A stretch of 64,000 bases of DNA. Source: Xanthomonas sp. F10. GTDB lineage: Bacteria; Pseudomonadota; Gammaproteobacteria; Xanthomonadales; Xanthomonadaceae. The stretch covers positions 1,054,001 through 1,118,000 of the forward strand of contig NZ_JACHNP010000002.1 of NCBI RefSeq assembly GCF_014206815.1, read 5' to 3'. The notes under the pieces are model-generated. The model ran no database searches and was not told the origin of the DNA. It worked only from the letters and a program-made list of their open reading frames with translations. Of this stretch, positions 54,383 to 63,596 are shown piece after piece (within the stretch, counting starts at the first letter, position 1; the number at the start of each line of letters is the position of its first letter). The position numbers were made by a program, and so were the translations under genes.

Positions 54383-56113
54383 TCAAGCCAGCCAGCGCTC
54401 GATGCCCTTGCGGTCGCGGGCCTGCAGCAGTTTGGCGCCGCGCTGGCGCAGGGCCTGCAGGTCGGTGTCGCGGATCACCTGGCGCACTTCCAGCATCGTC
54501 GCCGGGTGCAGGCTGAACTCGCGCAGCCCCAGCGCCAGCAGCATCGGCGTCAAGGTCGGGTCGCCGGCGATTTCGCCGCACACCGCCACCGGTTTGCCGT
54601 GGGCCTGGCCGGTGGCGATCACCTGCGCGATCAGCCGCAGCACCGCCGGATGCAGCGGCGAATACAGCTCGGCCACCGCCTCGTTGTTGCGGTCGGCGGC
54701 GAGCAGGTACTGCACCAGGTCGTTGGTGCCGATCGACAGGAAGTCGATGGTGTCGATGAAGGTATCCAGGGCCAGCGCCGCCGCCGGCACTTCGATCATC
54801 GCGCCGAGTTGCACCTGCTCGGCGATGGCATGGCCATCGCGGCGCAGTTGCGCCGCGATGCGCTTGAGGTGGCGGCGCATCGCCAGCAGTTCCTCGCGCG
54901 CGCTGACCATCGGCACCAGCACCCGCACCGGGCCGTAGGCGGAGGCGCGCAGCAGCGCACGCAACTGGGTGTCGGAGACCTTGGGCCGGGCCAGCGACAG
55001 GCGTACGCCGCGCAGCCCCAGCGCCGGGTTTTCCTCATTGCTCATGGTCAGGCCGGTGCGATCGGCCTTGTCCGCGCCCAGGTCCAGGGTGCGGATGGTC
55101 ACCGGCCGCCCGCTCATGCCCAGCACGGCGTCGCGGTAGGTGTGGAACTGTTCTTCCTCGTCGGGCAGCGCGTCGCGCTGCAGGAACAGGAATTCGGTGC
55201 GGTACAGGCCCAGGCCGTCGGCGCCGAGCGCATGCGCGCGGGTGACGTCGTCGCGCGACTCGGCGTTGGCCAGCAAGGTGATGTCCACGCCATCGCGGGT
55301 GCGGCTGGGCTTGGAGCGCAGCTTGCCCAGGCTGCGCTGCAGCTTGGCCTGCTCGCGCACGCGGCTGCGGTAGTCGCGCAGGTCGTCCGGGGTCGGGTCG
55401 ACCAGCACCGCGCCCTGGGTGCCGTCGATGATCAGCACGTCGCCGTCGTTGATCTTCTGCAGCGCGTCGGCGACGCCGACCACCAGCGGCAGGTGCAGGC
55501 TGCGCGCCAGGATCGCGCTGTGCGACAGGGTGCTGCCGGCGCTGGTGACGATGCCGACCACGCCCTGCGCCTGCAGTTGCGCCAGTTCCGACGGCGCCAC
55601 GTTCTCGCACACCAGGATCTCGCCGGCCAGGCCTTCGCTGTCCGGCTGGCGTTTCTGCAGGAACGCATGGATCCGCCCGATCACATGGTCCAGATCGTCC
55701 ATGCGGCTCTTGAGGTAGGCGTCCTCCATGTCGTCGAACACGGTCGCCAGGCGGTCGCGCTGCAGGCGCAGCGCGTAGTCGGCGCTGTAGCGGCCGGTGC
55801 GGATCAGTTCGTCCAGGCCGTGCAGCAGCTCCGGGTCGTCGAGCAGCAGCGCGTGCAGGTCGAGGAATTCGCCGACCTCCTTGGCCAGGGCGCCGTGCAG
55901 GCGTTGGCGCAGGCCGTGCATCTCCTCGCGCGCGGCGTCCACCGCGCGGTGCAGGCGATCGAGTTCCTCGGGGATCTGCGCGGCGCCGATGCGTTGCTCG
56001 GCCACCTCCAGCGCATGCGGCAGGCGCACCCGCGCCCGGCCCAGGGCATTGCCGCGCGAAGCGCCATGGCCGGCGATGCGCACGCTCACCGCGCGTGCCC
56101 CGTGCGGCGGCAC
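54383..56113 (-). CDS. ptsI: Phosphoenolpyruvate-protein phosphotransferase (PTS enzyme I)
   Basis: Cytoplasmic enzyme that takes phosphate from PEP and passes it to HPr. The phospho-histidine is His198 in SAGSTLSHSAILARSL, the PEP-binding signature DFLSIGTNDLVQYLLAADR and the catalytic cysteine in VAVCGEIAGDP are intact. 576 residues, no GAF domain, so it is the sugar-type EI and not PtsP. The ATG at 56113 gives a short extra leader; a GTG at 56089 is nearer to the usual start. Last gene of the PTS group; no EIIB/EIIC follows. Confidence 0.95.
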   Translation of the reverse strand: MPPHGARAVSVRIAGHGASRGNALGRARVRLPHALEVAEQRIGAAQIPEELDRLHRAVDAAREEMHGLRQRLHGALAKEVGEFLDLHALLLDDPELLHGLDELIRTGRYSADYALRLQRDRLATVFDDMEDAYLKSRMDDLDHVIGRIHAFLQKRQPDSEGLAGEILVCENVAPSELAQLQAQGVVGIVTSAGSTLSHSAILARSLHLPLVVGVADALQKINDGDVLIIDGTQGAVLVDPTPDDLRDYRSRVREQAKLQRSLGKLRSKPSRTRDGVDITLLANAESRDDVTRAHALGADGLGLYRTEFLFLQRDALPDEEEQFHTYRDAVLGMSGRPVTIRTLDLGADKADRTGLTMSNEENPALGLRGVRLSLARPKVSDTQLRALLRASAYGPVRVLVPMVSAREELLAMRRHLKRIAAQLRRDGHAIAEQVQLGAMIEVPAAALALDTFIDTIDFLSIGTNDLVQYLLAADRNNEAVAELYSPLHPAVLRLIAQVIATGQAHGKPVAVCGEIAGDPTLTPMLLALGLREFSLHPATMLEVRQVIRDTDLQALRQRGAKLLQARDRKGIERWLA

Positions 56114-56147
56114 CGCGTCCCTGCCTGCGGCCGCCGGCGGCGCATGC

Positions 56148-56417
56148 TCAGCTGTCCTCGTCGAAGCGCCGCTCGAACAGGTCGACCACGGCCTTGAGCG
56201 CCTCGGCTTCGTCGGCGCCGTCCACCCGCACCGTCACCGGCGTGCCTTGCGCAGCGGCCAGCAGCATCACGCCCATGATGCTCTTGGCGTTGACCTCGCG
56301 GCCCTTGGCCGCCAGCGTGGCATTGCAGCGGAACGAGGACAGCGTCTGCACCAGCTTGGCGGTGGCGCGGGCGTGCAGGCCGAGGCGGTTGGAGACCAGC
56401 AGTTCGCGTTCAAGCAT
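56148..56417 (-). CDS. ptsH: Phosphocarrier protein HPr
   Basis: An 89-residue phosphocarrier. His15 in NRLGLHARATAK takes phosphate from EI; Ser46 in NAKSIMGVMLLA is the HPr-kinase site, matching the presence of hprK four genes upstream. Overlaps the end of the EIIA gene by eight bases (start 56417, EIIA stop 56410) and precedes ptsI by 34 bp. Confidence 0.95.
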   Translation of the reverse strand: MLERELLVSNRLGLHARATAKLVQTLSSFRCNATLAAKGREVNAKSIMGVMLLAAAQGTPVTVRVDGADEAEALKAVVDLFERRFDEDS

Positions 56418-56802
56418 CGTCGATCACCACGCCGTTGCGCGAGCCGGCGGCGGCGGTCGCGGGCAACTGCTCCAGTCCTTGTTCGGGGTAGTTCATGATC
56501 CGCAGCAGCATCGGCAGGCTCAACGCCGAGACGCGCCGCACCGGCGTGCCCAGGCGCGCCAGCCGCGCGGCGAGATTGCTCGGGCTGGCGCCATACAGAT
56601 CCGTCACCACCAGCACGCCATCGCCGTCGTCCACCCGCCGCAACGCCGCCGACGCCTGCGGCAGCAGCGCATCCAGGTCGGCATCGAACGGCACGTCGAA
56701 CGCTTCGGTCTTCAGCGGCAACTGCCGCAACAGTCCGGTCGCCACGCGCAACAGCGCCGTGCCGATCCCGGGATGAGTGATGAGGAGAATGCCGCAAGCC
56801 AT
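56410..56802 (-). CDS. PTS EIIA domain protein, mannose/fructose family
   Basis: A 130-residue single EIIA-Man-type domain. The phospho-histidine His10 is in LITHPGIGTALL, and VLVVTDLYGASPSNLAARLA is the family core. No EIIB, EIIC or EIID is nearby, so it is more likely a regulatory phosphate acceptor than part of a sugar permease. It follows rapZ after a 145-bp gap that holds facing heptamer arrays. Confidence 0.93.
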   Translation of the reverse strand: MACGILLITHPGIGTALLRVATGLLRQLPLKTEAFDVPFDADLDALLPQASAALRRVDDGDGVLVVTDLYGASPSNLAARLARLGTPVRRVSALSLPMLLRIMNYPEQGLEQLPATAAAGSRNGVVIDDA

Positions 56803-56849
56803 GGGAGAACGTTAACAGGTCAGGCAGGGCACAGGGAATGGCTGGGGGG

Positions 56850-56941
56850 AGCCGGGATTGGGAATTCGGGATTGGGGATCCGCAAGAGCCAGCGCAATGC
56901 CGCTTTTGCCAATCCCGAATCCCCAATCCCGAATCCCGGCT
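56850..56941. repeat. Facing heptamer arrays between rapZ and the EIIA gene
   Basis: G-rich arm GCCGGGATTGGGAATTCGGG and onward at 56850-56883; C-rich arm AATCCCGAATCCCCAATCCC and onward at 56909-56941. The arms pair over about 30 bp with a 25-nt loop. The C-rich arm ends seven bases before the rapZ stop codon. Confidence 0.9.
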
Positions 56942-56947
56942 TTTCGA

Positions 56948-57826
56948 TCAATCCTGCTCGCGATGGAAGGTCGCCACTTCCGGCCAGCCCTGTTCGCGGG
57001 CATGGCGGGCCAGGCGTTCGGCCAGATACACCGAGCGGTGCTTGCCGCCGGTGCAGCCGAAGGCGATGGTCACGTAGCTGCGGGTGTCGTTGCGCAGCCG
57101 CGGCAGCCAGGTGTCGAGGAAGTCGATCAGCTGCGCGGTGTAGCGCTGCACGTCCGGTTGCGCGTCCAGGTATTCGCGCACGCCGCTGTCGCGGCCGGTC
57201 ATCGGGCGCAGTTCCGGGTCCCAGTGCGGATTGGGCAGCACCCGCGCGTCGAACACGAAATCCGCCTCGGCCGGTACGCCACGCCGGTAGGCGAAGGACT
57301 CGAACAGCAGCGACAGGGTGTTCTCGGCGGACAGCGCGAACTCGGTGGTGACCCGCCGGCGCAGCTGGTGCACGTTGAGCGTGCTGGTGTCGATCACCGC
57401 GTCGGCCGCCTCGCGCAGCGGCTCGGTCAGGGCGCGCTCGCGCTCGATCGCCTCCGGCAGCGACAGGCCCTGGTGCGACAGCGGATGGCGCCGGCGGGTG
57501 TCGGCGTAGCGCTTGATCAGCGCCTCGTCGTTGGCGTCGAAGAACAGCAGGCGCGCGTCCAGGCCGAACTGCGCCACTGCCTCGCGCCAGCGCGACAACT
57601 GGGTCAGGTCGCTGTGGCGGCTGCGCACGTCGATGCCCACCGCCAGCTTGCTGGGGCCGGCATCCTCGCGCACCAGGCTCTTGACGAAGGCCGGCAGCAG
57701 TTCCACCGGCAGGTTGTCGACGCAGTAGTAGTCCAGGTCCTCGAAGGTCTTCAGCGCCACCGACTTGCCGGAGCCGGACAGGCCGCTGACGATGACCAGG
57801 GTGGAGGTGTTGGCGCCGGCGGTCAT
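56948..57826 (-). CDS. rapZ: RNase adapter/nucleotide-binding protein RapZ
   Basis: A 292-residue ATP/GTP-binding protein. Walker [21 protein letters not shown] at residues 15 onward, then [13 protein letters not shown]; the C-terminal domain has [25 protein letters not shown] and [19 protein letters not shown]. In E. coli it guides RNase E to the GlmZ sRNA to tune GlmS; no glmZ was sought here. Overlaps hprK by four bases. Confidence 0.95.
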   Translation of the reverse strand: MTAGANTSTLVIVSGLSGSGKSVALKTFEDLDYYCVDNLPVELLPAFVKSLVREDAGPSKLAVGIDVRSRHSDLTQLSRWREAVAQFGLDARLLFFDANDEALIKRYADTRRRHPLSHQGLSLPEAIERERALTEPLREAADAVIDTSTLNVHQLRRRVTTEFALSAENTLSLLFESFAYRRGVPAEADFVFDARVLPNPHWDPELRPMTGRDSGVREYLDAQPDVQRYTAQLIDFLDTWLPRLRNDTRSYVTIAFGCTGGKHRSVYLAERLARHAREQGWPEVATFHREQD

Positions 57827-58773
57827 GGATTGCGCCGCTCCAGCAGGTTGCTGTGGCGGGCGATGAACATCGCCGCCGGGTCGATGCCCTTGGTGCGCAG
57901 GATGTGCAGGCGCGTGGCGGCCTCGGTCAGCACCGCCAGGTTGCGGCCGGGCATCACCGGCAGGGTGATCAGCGGTACGTCCAGGTCCAGCACGTGGCGG
58001 GTACCGGAATCGCCGGTGAGGCGCTCGTAGCCGTGGGGCGTGGGCTCGGTCATGGGCCGGGTCAGGTGCACGATGAGCCGAAGGTACTTATTCTTCTTTA
58101 CAGCCGTGTCGCCGAACATCTCGCGCACGTTCAGCACGCCCAGCCCACGCACTTCCAACAGGTCCTGCAGCAGTTCCGGGCAGGTGCCGTCGAGCACGTC
58201 GGGGGCGATCTGGGTGAATTCCGGGGCGTCGTCGGCGACCAGGCGGTGGCCGCGGCTGAGCAGTTCCAGCGCCAGTTCGCTCTTGCCCGAACCCGCCTCG
58301 CCGGTGATCAGCACGCCGATCGAATAGATCTCCATGAACACGCCATGCAGGATCACCCGCGGCGCCAGCGTGCGGGCCAGGTGGTAGGAGAGGTGATTGA
58401 GCAGTTCGTGGCCGCGCTTGGGCGAGACCCACAGCGGCGTATCGGATTCGTCGGCGGCCGCGCGCAGGTCTTCCGGGCACGACTGGTTCTTGGTGACCAC
58501 CAGCGCCAGCGGCCGCACCTGCACGATCTTCTCGATCGTCTCCCAGCGCTGGCGCGCGTCCAGCGAGTCCAGCCAGGCCAGTTCCTCGGTGCCGAGGATC
58601 TGCACCTTGTTGGGGTAGATGGTGTTGAGATAGCCGGCCAGCGACGGACGCCGCGAGACCGCATTGCCGGCCTCCAGCACCCGGTGTTCGCCCTTGTGCC
58701 CGGCAATCCAGCGCAGGCCCAGGCGGTCGCGCTGCTGGTCGAACAGTTCGCGTGCGTCGATGCTGGTGTTCAT
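57823..58773 (-). CDS. hprK: HPr kinase/phosphorylase
   Basis: A 316-residue bifunctional enzyme that phosphorylates HPr on Ser46 or reverses this. Walker [15 protein letters not shown] at about residues 158-171, with the preceding [17 protein letters not shown] and the signature [15 protein letters not shown]; the C-terminal helix is normal. It is absent from enteric bacteria but common in this family. Starts overlapping the ptsN stop and ends overlapping rapZ, so the three are coupled. Confidence 0.95.
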   Translation of the reverse strand: MNTSIDARELFDQQRDRLGLRWIAGHKGEHRVLEAGNAVSRRPSLAGYLNTIYPNKVQILGTEELAWLDSLDARQRWETIEKIVQVRPLALVVTKNQSCPEDLRAAADESDTPLWVSPKRGHELLNHLSYHLARTLAPRVILHGVFMEIYSIGVLITGEAGSGKSELALELLSRGHRLVADDAPEFTQIAPDVLDGTCPELLQDLLEVRGLGVLNVREMFGDTAVKKNKYLRLIVHLTRPMTEPTPHGYERLTGDSGTRHVLDLDVPLITLPVMPGRNLAVLTEAATRLHILRTKGIDPAAMFIARHSNLLERRNP

Positions 58774-59222
58774 GCGGCGGCCCGTGGCGCGCCGCCGAGC
58801 AGCGCATACAGTGCGGCGGCATCCGGCGCGTTGCGCAGGGCGTCGCGGAACTCTTCGATGGAGAACTGCTCGGCCAGTTCCGACAGCAGCATCAGGTGTT
58901 GGTGGGTGTAGTGCGCGGGCACGGCCATGGCGAAGATCAGGTCGACCAGAGTGCCCTGGCCATCGAAATCGATCGGCTGCAGCAAACGCAGCAGCGCGCC
59001 GCGTGGGGCATCCAGGTCCGGCGCGCGGCCGTGCGGGATGGCGATCCCATGGCCGATGGCGGTGCTGCCGAGCTGTTCGCGCTCGCGCAGGCTGGCGAAG
59101 AGTTCATCGGCGCCGGCCTGCTGGCAGGCCAGCAGACCGGCGGCGGTGTGCAGCAGGGTGTCGCGATCGGCGGCCGGAAGCACCTGGGTGCTGACGGCCG
59201 CCATCAGATCGGTCAAGGGCAT
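58770..59222 (-). CDS. ptsN: Nitrogen-PTS EIIA (PtsN)
   Basis: A 150-residue EIIA-fructose-type domain. His64 in [15 protein letters not shown] is the phosphorylation site and [19 protein letters not shown] the conserved second half. PtsN proteins regulate potassium uptake, sigma-54-linked genes and central metabolism according to phosphorylation state. Here it may be phosphorylated through the HPr above, since no npr/PtsP is in the window. Confidence 0.94.
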   Translation of the reverse strand: MPLTDLMAAVSTQVLPAADRDTLLHTAAGLLACQQAGADELFASLREREQLGSTAIGHGIAIPHGRAPDLDAPRGALLRLLQPIDFDGQGTLVDLIFAMAVPAHYTHQHLMLLSELAEQFSIEEFRDALRNAPDAAALYALLGGAPRAAA

Positions 59223-59243
59223 GGCGGCGCAACGTGGGGAGGA

Positions 59244-59561
59244 TCACGCGAGATTGTCGCGCACCTCGGCCGCATGGTGGTCGTGCTTCTTTTCCTTGTG
59301 CTTGATGATCAGCCGGTCCAGCTTGTCGGCGAGCAGGTCGATCGCCGCGTACATGGTCTGTGCGCTGGCGTCGGCGTGCAGGGTGCGGCCGGGGACGTTG
59401 ACCGTGGCCTCGACGTGATGGTCGGGCTTGCGCAGCGCCAGTTGGGCGCGGACCTCGATGGTTTCCTCGTAGTGTCGCTTCAGCCGTTGCAGCTTGGTCT
59501 CCACATACTCGCGCAGGGCGGGGGTGACTTCGATCTGCTGGCCGTAGGTCTCGATACGCAT
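59244..59561 (-). CDS. hpf: Ribosome hibernation-promoting factor (short HPF)
   Basis: A 105-residue protein that helps form inactive 100S ribosomes under starvation. MRIETYGQQIEVTPALREYV, the DH-containing core LALRKPDHHVEATVNVPG and DLLADKLDRLIIKHKEKKHD match the short, S30AE-only type. An upstream in-frame methionine exists, but 59561 is the conserved start. Fits the standard rpoN-hpf-ptsN order. Confidence 0.94.
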   Translation of the reverse strand: MRIETYGQQIEVTPALREYVETKLQRLKRHYEETIEVRAQLALRKPDHHVEATVNVPGRTLHADASAQTMYAAIDLLADKLDRLIIKHKEKKHDHHAAEVRDNLA

Positions 59562-59611
59562 CGGATACTCCTTGGTTCGGGTTTTACACCTATGAACCAT
59601 CGCCGCCGCCG

Positions 59612-61075
59612 CTAGCCGATTCGGACGCGTTCGTGGGAGGCGGAAATGTTCATGGCCTCACGATACTTCGCCACGGTGCGGCGCGCTACAGGGACCCCGG
59701 CACTTTTCAGCAGGTCGGCCAGCTTGGCGTCAGAAAGCGGCTTGCGCGGATTCTCCGCATCGATCAGCCGCCGGATCATCGCCTGGATCGCGGTGCTGGA
59801 GGCTTCGCCGCCGCTGTCGGTGTCGATGCCCGAGGCGAAGAAGGCGCGCAGCGGGATGGTGCCGCGCGGGGTGCGCACGTACTTGCGGGCGATGGCGCGC
59901 GAGATGGTGCTTTCGTGCAGGCCCAGTTCGCCGGCGATCTCGCGCAGGGTCAGCGGACGCAGCGCCTGTTCGCCGAATTCCAGGAAGCCGGCCTGCTGCT
60001 TCAGCAGGCAGCGGGTCACCTTGAGCAGGGTCTCGCCGCGCGCCTCCAGGCTCTTCAGCAGCCAGCGCGCTTCCTGCAGTTGCCCGCGCAGGTAGCCGGC
60101 GTCGCTTTCGCCGCACTGGCGGATCAGCCGCTCGTAGCCGCGGTGGATGGTGACCTTGGGCTGGGCGTGCGCCGACAGCGCCGCATGCCACACCCCGCGC
60201 TGGCGCCAGACCACGCAGTCGGGCACCACGTAGGTGTCGCTGCCCAGTTCGCCGATCTGCTTGCCCGGGCGCGGGTCGAGCGAGCGCAGCAGCGCGACCG
60301 CGGTGTCGACCTCCGCCGTCGGGCGCTTGAGCTCGTGGGCCAGCCCGGCCACGCCGCTGCGCGGCAACCGTTCCAGCGGGCCATGAGCGATGGTGCGGGC
60401 GAGCGCCAGCCCCGGCGTGTCCTCGGGCAGGGTGTCCAGTTGCAGGGTCAGGCACTCGCCCAGGGTGCGCGCGGCGATGCCGGCCGGGTCGAAGCGCTGG
60501 ATCTGGTGCAGCACGGTGAGGATCTCGTCCTCCTCGGCGGCGATGTCCGGGCGCAGGGTCTCGGCGATCGCGGCCAGCGGCTCGCGCAGGTAGCCGTCGT
60601 CGTCCAGCGCATCGATCAGCGCCGCGCCGATGCTGCGGTCGCGCGCGGACAGCGGCGACAGGTGCAACTGCCACAGCAGGTGGTCGATCAGGGTATCCGG
60701 CTCGGCCACGCGCTCGGCCGCGCTGCCCAGGTCGTCGTCGTCGAACGAACCGCCGCTGCCGCCGCTCCAGGCCGATTCGGTGTCGGACCAGTCGGCGCTG
60801 TCGGCAGCCGGCGCGGCCTCGCCACGGTCGCCATCGCCGTCGCTGCGTGTGTCGCCTGCCGCGTGGTCGTGGTCAAGCCCTTGGTCGGCGCCTTCGCTGC
60901 GTTCGAACGCCGGTGCGGCGTCTTCGGACCATTCCAGCAGCGGATTGCTCTCCACCGCCTCGGCGATCTCCACTTCCAGCTCGGCGCTGGACATCTGCAA
61001 CAGCTTGATCGCCTGACGCAACTGCGGCGTCATGACCAGGTGCTGTCCCAGCGATGTCTGCAGCCGTGCTTTCAT
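59612..61075 (-). CDS. rpoN: RNA polymerase sigma-54 factor
   Basis: A 487-residue sigma factor that reads -24/-12 promoters and needs an ATP-driven activator. The glutamine-rich region I is LQTSLGQHLVMTPQLRQAIK; region II is acidic; the core-binding and HTH parts follow (EIAGELGLHESTISRAIARK), and the RpoN box is ARRTVAKYRE near the C-terminus. Start at 61075 is the conserved one. It is 43 bp downstream of lptB. Confidence 0.96.
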   Translation of the reverse strand: MKARLQTSLGQHLVMTPQLRQAIKLLQMSSAELEVEIAEAVESNPLLEWSEDAAPAFERSEGADQGLDHDHAAGDTRSDGDGDRGEAAPAADSADWSDTESAWSGGSGGSFDDDDLGSAAERVAEPDTLIDHLLWQLHLSPLSARDRSIGAALIDALDDDGYLREPLAAIAETLRPDIAAEEDEILTVLHQIQRFDPAGIAARTLGECLTLQLDTLPEDTPGLALARTIAHGPLERLPRSGVAGLAHELKRPTAEVDTAVALLRSLDPRPGKQIGELGSDTYVVPDCVVWRQRGVWHAALSAHAQPKVTIHRGYERLIRQCGESDAGYLRGQLQEARWLLKSLEARGETLLKVTRCLLKQQAGFLEFGEQALRPLTLREIAGELGLHESTISRAIARKYVRTPRGTIPLRAFFASGIDTDSGGEASSTAIQAMIRRLIDAENPRKPLSDAKLADLLKSAGVPVARRTVAKYREAMNISASHERVRIG

Positions 61076-61118
61076 GCCTGTACCGAGCGCGGAAGGAGCG
61101 TAGCCGGCGCGTGCGCGG

Positions 61119-61841
61119 TCAGAGCCTGAAGGTTTCCCCGAGGTAGACGCGGCGCACGTCGCTGTTGGCCAGCAGCGCTTCCGGCGCCCCCTGCGCCAAC
61201 ACGCTGCCCTCGTTGAGGATATACGCCCGGTCGCAGATTCCCAAGGTTTCGCGGACGTTGTGGTCGGTGATCAACACGCCGATGCCGCGCTGCTTGAGGT
61301 GGGTGACGATGCGCTGGATTTCGCCGACCGAGATCGGGTCGACGCCGGCGAAGGGTTCGTCGAGCAGCATCAGCCGCGGCTTGGCCGCCAGCGCGCGGGC
61401 GATTTCGCAGCGGCGGCGCTCGCCGCCGGAGAGGCTGGCGCCGAGCTGGTCGGCGACGTGGCTGATCTGCAGTTCGTCCAGCAGCGCCACCAGTTCGCGT
61501 TCCTGTCCGGCGTTGTCCAGATCCTCGCGCAGTTCCAGCACCAGGCGGATGTTGTCGGCGACGCTGAGCTTGCGGAACACCGATGGTTCCTGCGGCAGGT
61601 AGCCGACGCCGAGCTTGGCGCGCTTGTACATCGGCAGCGCGGTGATGTCGTTGCCGTCGAGCACGATGCGCCCGGCATCGGCGTCGACCAGGCCGACGAT
61701 CATGTAGAAGCAGGTGGTCTTGCCGGCACCGTTGGGGCCGAGCAGGCCGACCACTTCGCCGGCCTCCAGGGTCAGCGCAAAGTCGCGCACCACTTCGCGC
61801 TGCTTGTAGCGCTTGCGCAAGCCTTCGGCGAGCAGCATCAC
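61119..61841 (-). CDS. lptB: LPS export ABC transporter ATPase LptB
   Basis: Cytoplasmic ATPase of the LptB2FGC complex that extracts LPS from the inner membrane. Walker [19 protein letters not shown]-loop [12 protein letters not shown], signature [15 protein letters not shown], Walker [13 protein letters not shown]. 240 residues, standard. Start overlaps the lptA stop (ATGA). Confidence 0.97.
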   Translation of the reverse strand: MMLLAEGLRKRYKQREVVRDFALTLEAGEVVGLLGPNGAGKTTCFYMIVGLVDADAGRIVLDGNDITALPMYKRAKLGVGYLPQEPSVFRKLSVADNIRLVLELREDLDNAGQERELVALLDELQISHVADQLGASLSGGERRRCEIARALAAKPRLMLLDEPFAGVDPISVGEIQRIVTHLKQRGIGVLITDHNVRETLGICDRAYILNEGSVLAQGAPEALLANSDVRRVYLGETFRL

Positions 61842-62419
61842 TGGCCTCCTTGCTTGGGCTTGGCCGGCGTCGCGGCGGGCTTGGCGGCGGGCTTGGCGCC
61901 GTTCGCAGGCGCGCCGGCCGGCGCAGCGGCCGCGTTCTTCGGCTGGATCACCGTGTGCACGCGCGTGCCGTCGCCGCCGCCCTGCATGTCGCCGCTCTTG
62001 GTGTTGTAGACCATGCGCTGGCCGGCGTTGGTGCCCTTGGGCGAGGTCATCCGGTAATTGCCGGTGAGGATCACCGTGTCGGTCGGCACCTTGTAGTCGA
62101 TGTTGTCGGCGACGGCGTCCATCGGCGAGCCGTCGTCCAGTTCCTGCTTCAGGGTGGCCTGCTTGCCGGTCAGGACGACACGGTCGATGTCGCCGTTCTT
62201 GCGGAACAGGTCGGCGGTATCGGCATGGATTTCCAGCGTGCCCTGGGTGATCACGACGTTGCCGAAGAAACGGACCTTGCCGTCGTCGGCCATCATGTTG
62301 CCGTCCTGCGCGTCGGACTTGATGTCCATCGGCTGGTTGCGGTCGGTCGACTTGGCCAGCGCCAGGGTCGGCAGCAGCAGGGCGAGCAGGGCGAGCTTAG
62401 CGGGCAGCATTCGGTTCAT
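61838..62419 (-). CDS. lptA: LPS transport periplasmic protein LptA
   Basis: A 193-residue OstA-domain bridge protein. Signal peptide [12 protein letters not shown], then [40 protein letters not shown] and the repeated beta-jellyroll strands. The proline/alanine/lysine-rich tail ([20 protein letters not shown]) is longer than in E. coli. It overlaps lptC by 23 bases. Confidence 0.94.
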   Translation of the reverse strand: MNRMLPAKLALLALLLPTLALAKSTDRNQPMDIKSDAQDGNMMADDGKVRFFGNVVITQGTLEIHADTADLFRKNGDIDRVVLTGKQATLKQELDDGSPMDAVADNIDYKVPTDTVILTGNYRMTSPKGTNAGQRMVYNTKSGDMQGGGDGTRVHTVIQPKNAAAAPAGAPANGAKPAAKPAATPAKPKQGGQ

Positions 62420-62963
62420 AACGGGACTTGACCTGTGAAAGGAGCTTGTACTGCCGGGATTTCAGGTCGACCTGGAAGCCGACGCCGGTCTGCATCATAC
62501 CGGGCCGGGTCATCGTGACCGGGTCGGCGGTGCGCGCGCTGTTGGTCTGCGGGAAGACGTCCAGGCTCTGGGTACGGAAGGTGGTGGGTGGGATGCTGGG
62601 CACCTTGGGGCTGTCGCCGGCGACGTCGCCGCGCAGGCGCAGTTCGTCGCCGTTGGCGCTGACCCAGCCGGTCTTGCTGCGCATTTCCCAGTGCTGGCCG
62701 TTGGCGTCGGGCAGCAGGAACAGCGGGGTCACGATCGACATCGTCTGGTCGGCGCGGCTGCGTTCCATCTGCGGCGCACGCAGGGTCATCGCTTCCTTGC
62801 CCTGCTTGTCCAGGCTGACGATCTCGAAGTCGCGGGCGATGTAGTCCACGCTGGCTTCGTCGGAGGGATTGCGGCTCGGCTTGCTGCGTTGGTTCCAGGC
62901 CGACCAGCCGCTGATCAGCGCCCCGACCAGCAGCAGGCCGCCGAGGGTGGTGCGCCAGTTCAT
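62397..62963 (-). CDS. lptC: LPS export protein LptC
   Basis: A 188-residue bitopic inner-membrane protein: one anchor helix (RTTLGGLLLVGALISGWSA), then the OstA-like domain with DYIARDFEIVSLDKQGKEAM and GWVSANGDELRLRGDV. Links LptBFG to LptA. The start at 62963 overlaps the kdsC stop by four bases. Confidence 0.93.
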   Translation of the reverse strand: MNWRTTLGGLLLVGALISGWSAWNQRSKPSRNPSDEASVDYIARDFEIVSLDKQGKEAMTLRAPQMERSRADQTMSIVTPLFLLPDANGQHWEMRSKTGWVSANGDELRLRGDVAGDSPKVPSIPPTTFRTQSLDVFPQTNSARTADPVTMTRPGMMQTGVGFQVDLKSRQYKLLSQVKSRYEPNAAR

Positions 62964-63508
62964 GCGCCATGCTCCTGCAGCAGTGAGGGGACGTGGCCCT
63001 GTGCGGCCAGCAGCACGTCGCACAGTTCGCGCGCCGCGCCTTCGCCGCCGCGCGCACGGGTGGTCCAGTGCACGTGTTCGGCGGTCCAGGGATGGGCGTT
63101 GGCCGGGGCCACGGCCAGGCCGACCACGCGCAGCGGCGCCAGGTCGGGCAGGTCGTCGCCCATGAAGCAGACCTGCTCCAGGCCGATGCCGCGCTCGTCG
63201 CACAGGGCCTGTACCCCGGCGCGCTTGTCCTTGACCCCGATCTGCACCAGCAGGCCCAGCTCCTGGCCGCGCTTCTCCGCGGCCAGGCTCGGCCGCGCGG
63301 TGATCAGCGCCACCTCGATGCCGTACCGGCGCAACTGCACCAGCCCCTGGCCGTCGAGCACGTGGAAGGCCTTGCTCTCGTTGCCGTCGCGGTCGTAGTA
63401 CAGGCGGCCGTCGGTCAGCGTGCCGTCCACGTCGAAGCACGCCAGGCGGATCCGGGCGGCGCGGTCGATCAGGTCGGCGGGGAGGTCGGCCAGCGGGGAA
63501 TAGGGCAT
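62960..63508 (-). CDS. kdsC: 3-deoxy-D-manno-octulosonate 8-phosphate phosphatase
   Basis: HAD-family phosphatase that makes Kdo from Kdo-8-P. The DxDxT motif is in RLACFDVDGTLTDG, the serine/threonine motif in ALITARPSLAAEKRG and the acidic motif in CFMGDDLPDLAPL; the small C0-type fold fits 182 residues. Part of the kdsD-kdsC-lptCAB run for Kdo and LPS. Confidence 0.95.
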   Translation of the reverse strand: MPYSPLADLPADLIDRAARIRLACFDVDGTLTDGRLYYDRDGNESKAFHVLDGQGLVQLRRYGIEVALITARPSLAAEKRGQELGLLVQIGVKDKRAGVQALCDERGIGLEQVCFMGDDLPDLAPLRVVGLAVAPANAHPWTAEHVHWTTRARGGEGAARELCDVLLAAQGHVPSLLQEHGA

Positions 63509-63596
63509 GTTCGGGATATCGGGGCGGGGAGGCCGGCTTTCCAGCGGCCAGGGCCAGCGGTGTGGGGCACCGCGGGCAGTGAACGGATTCAGCCTG

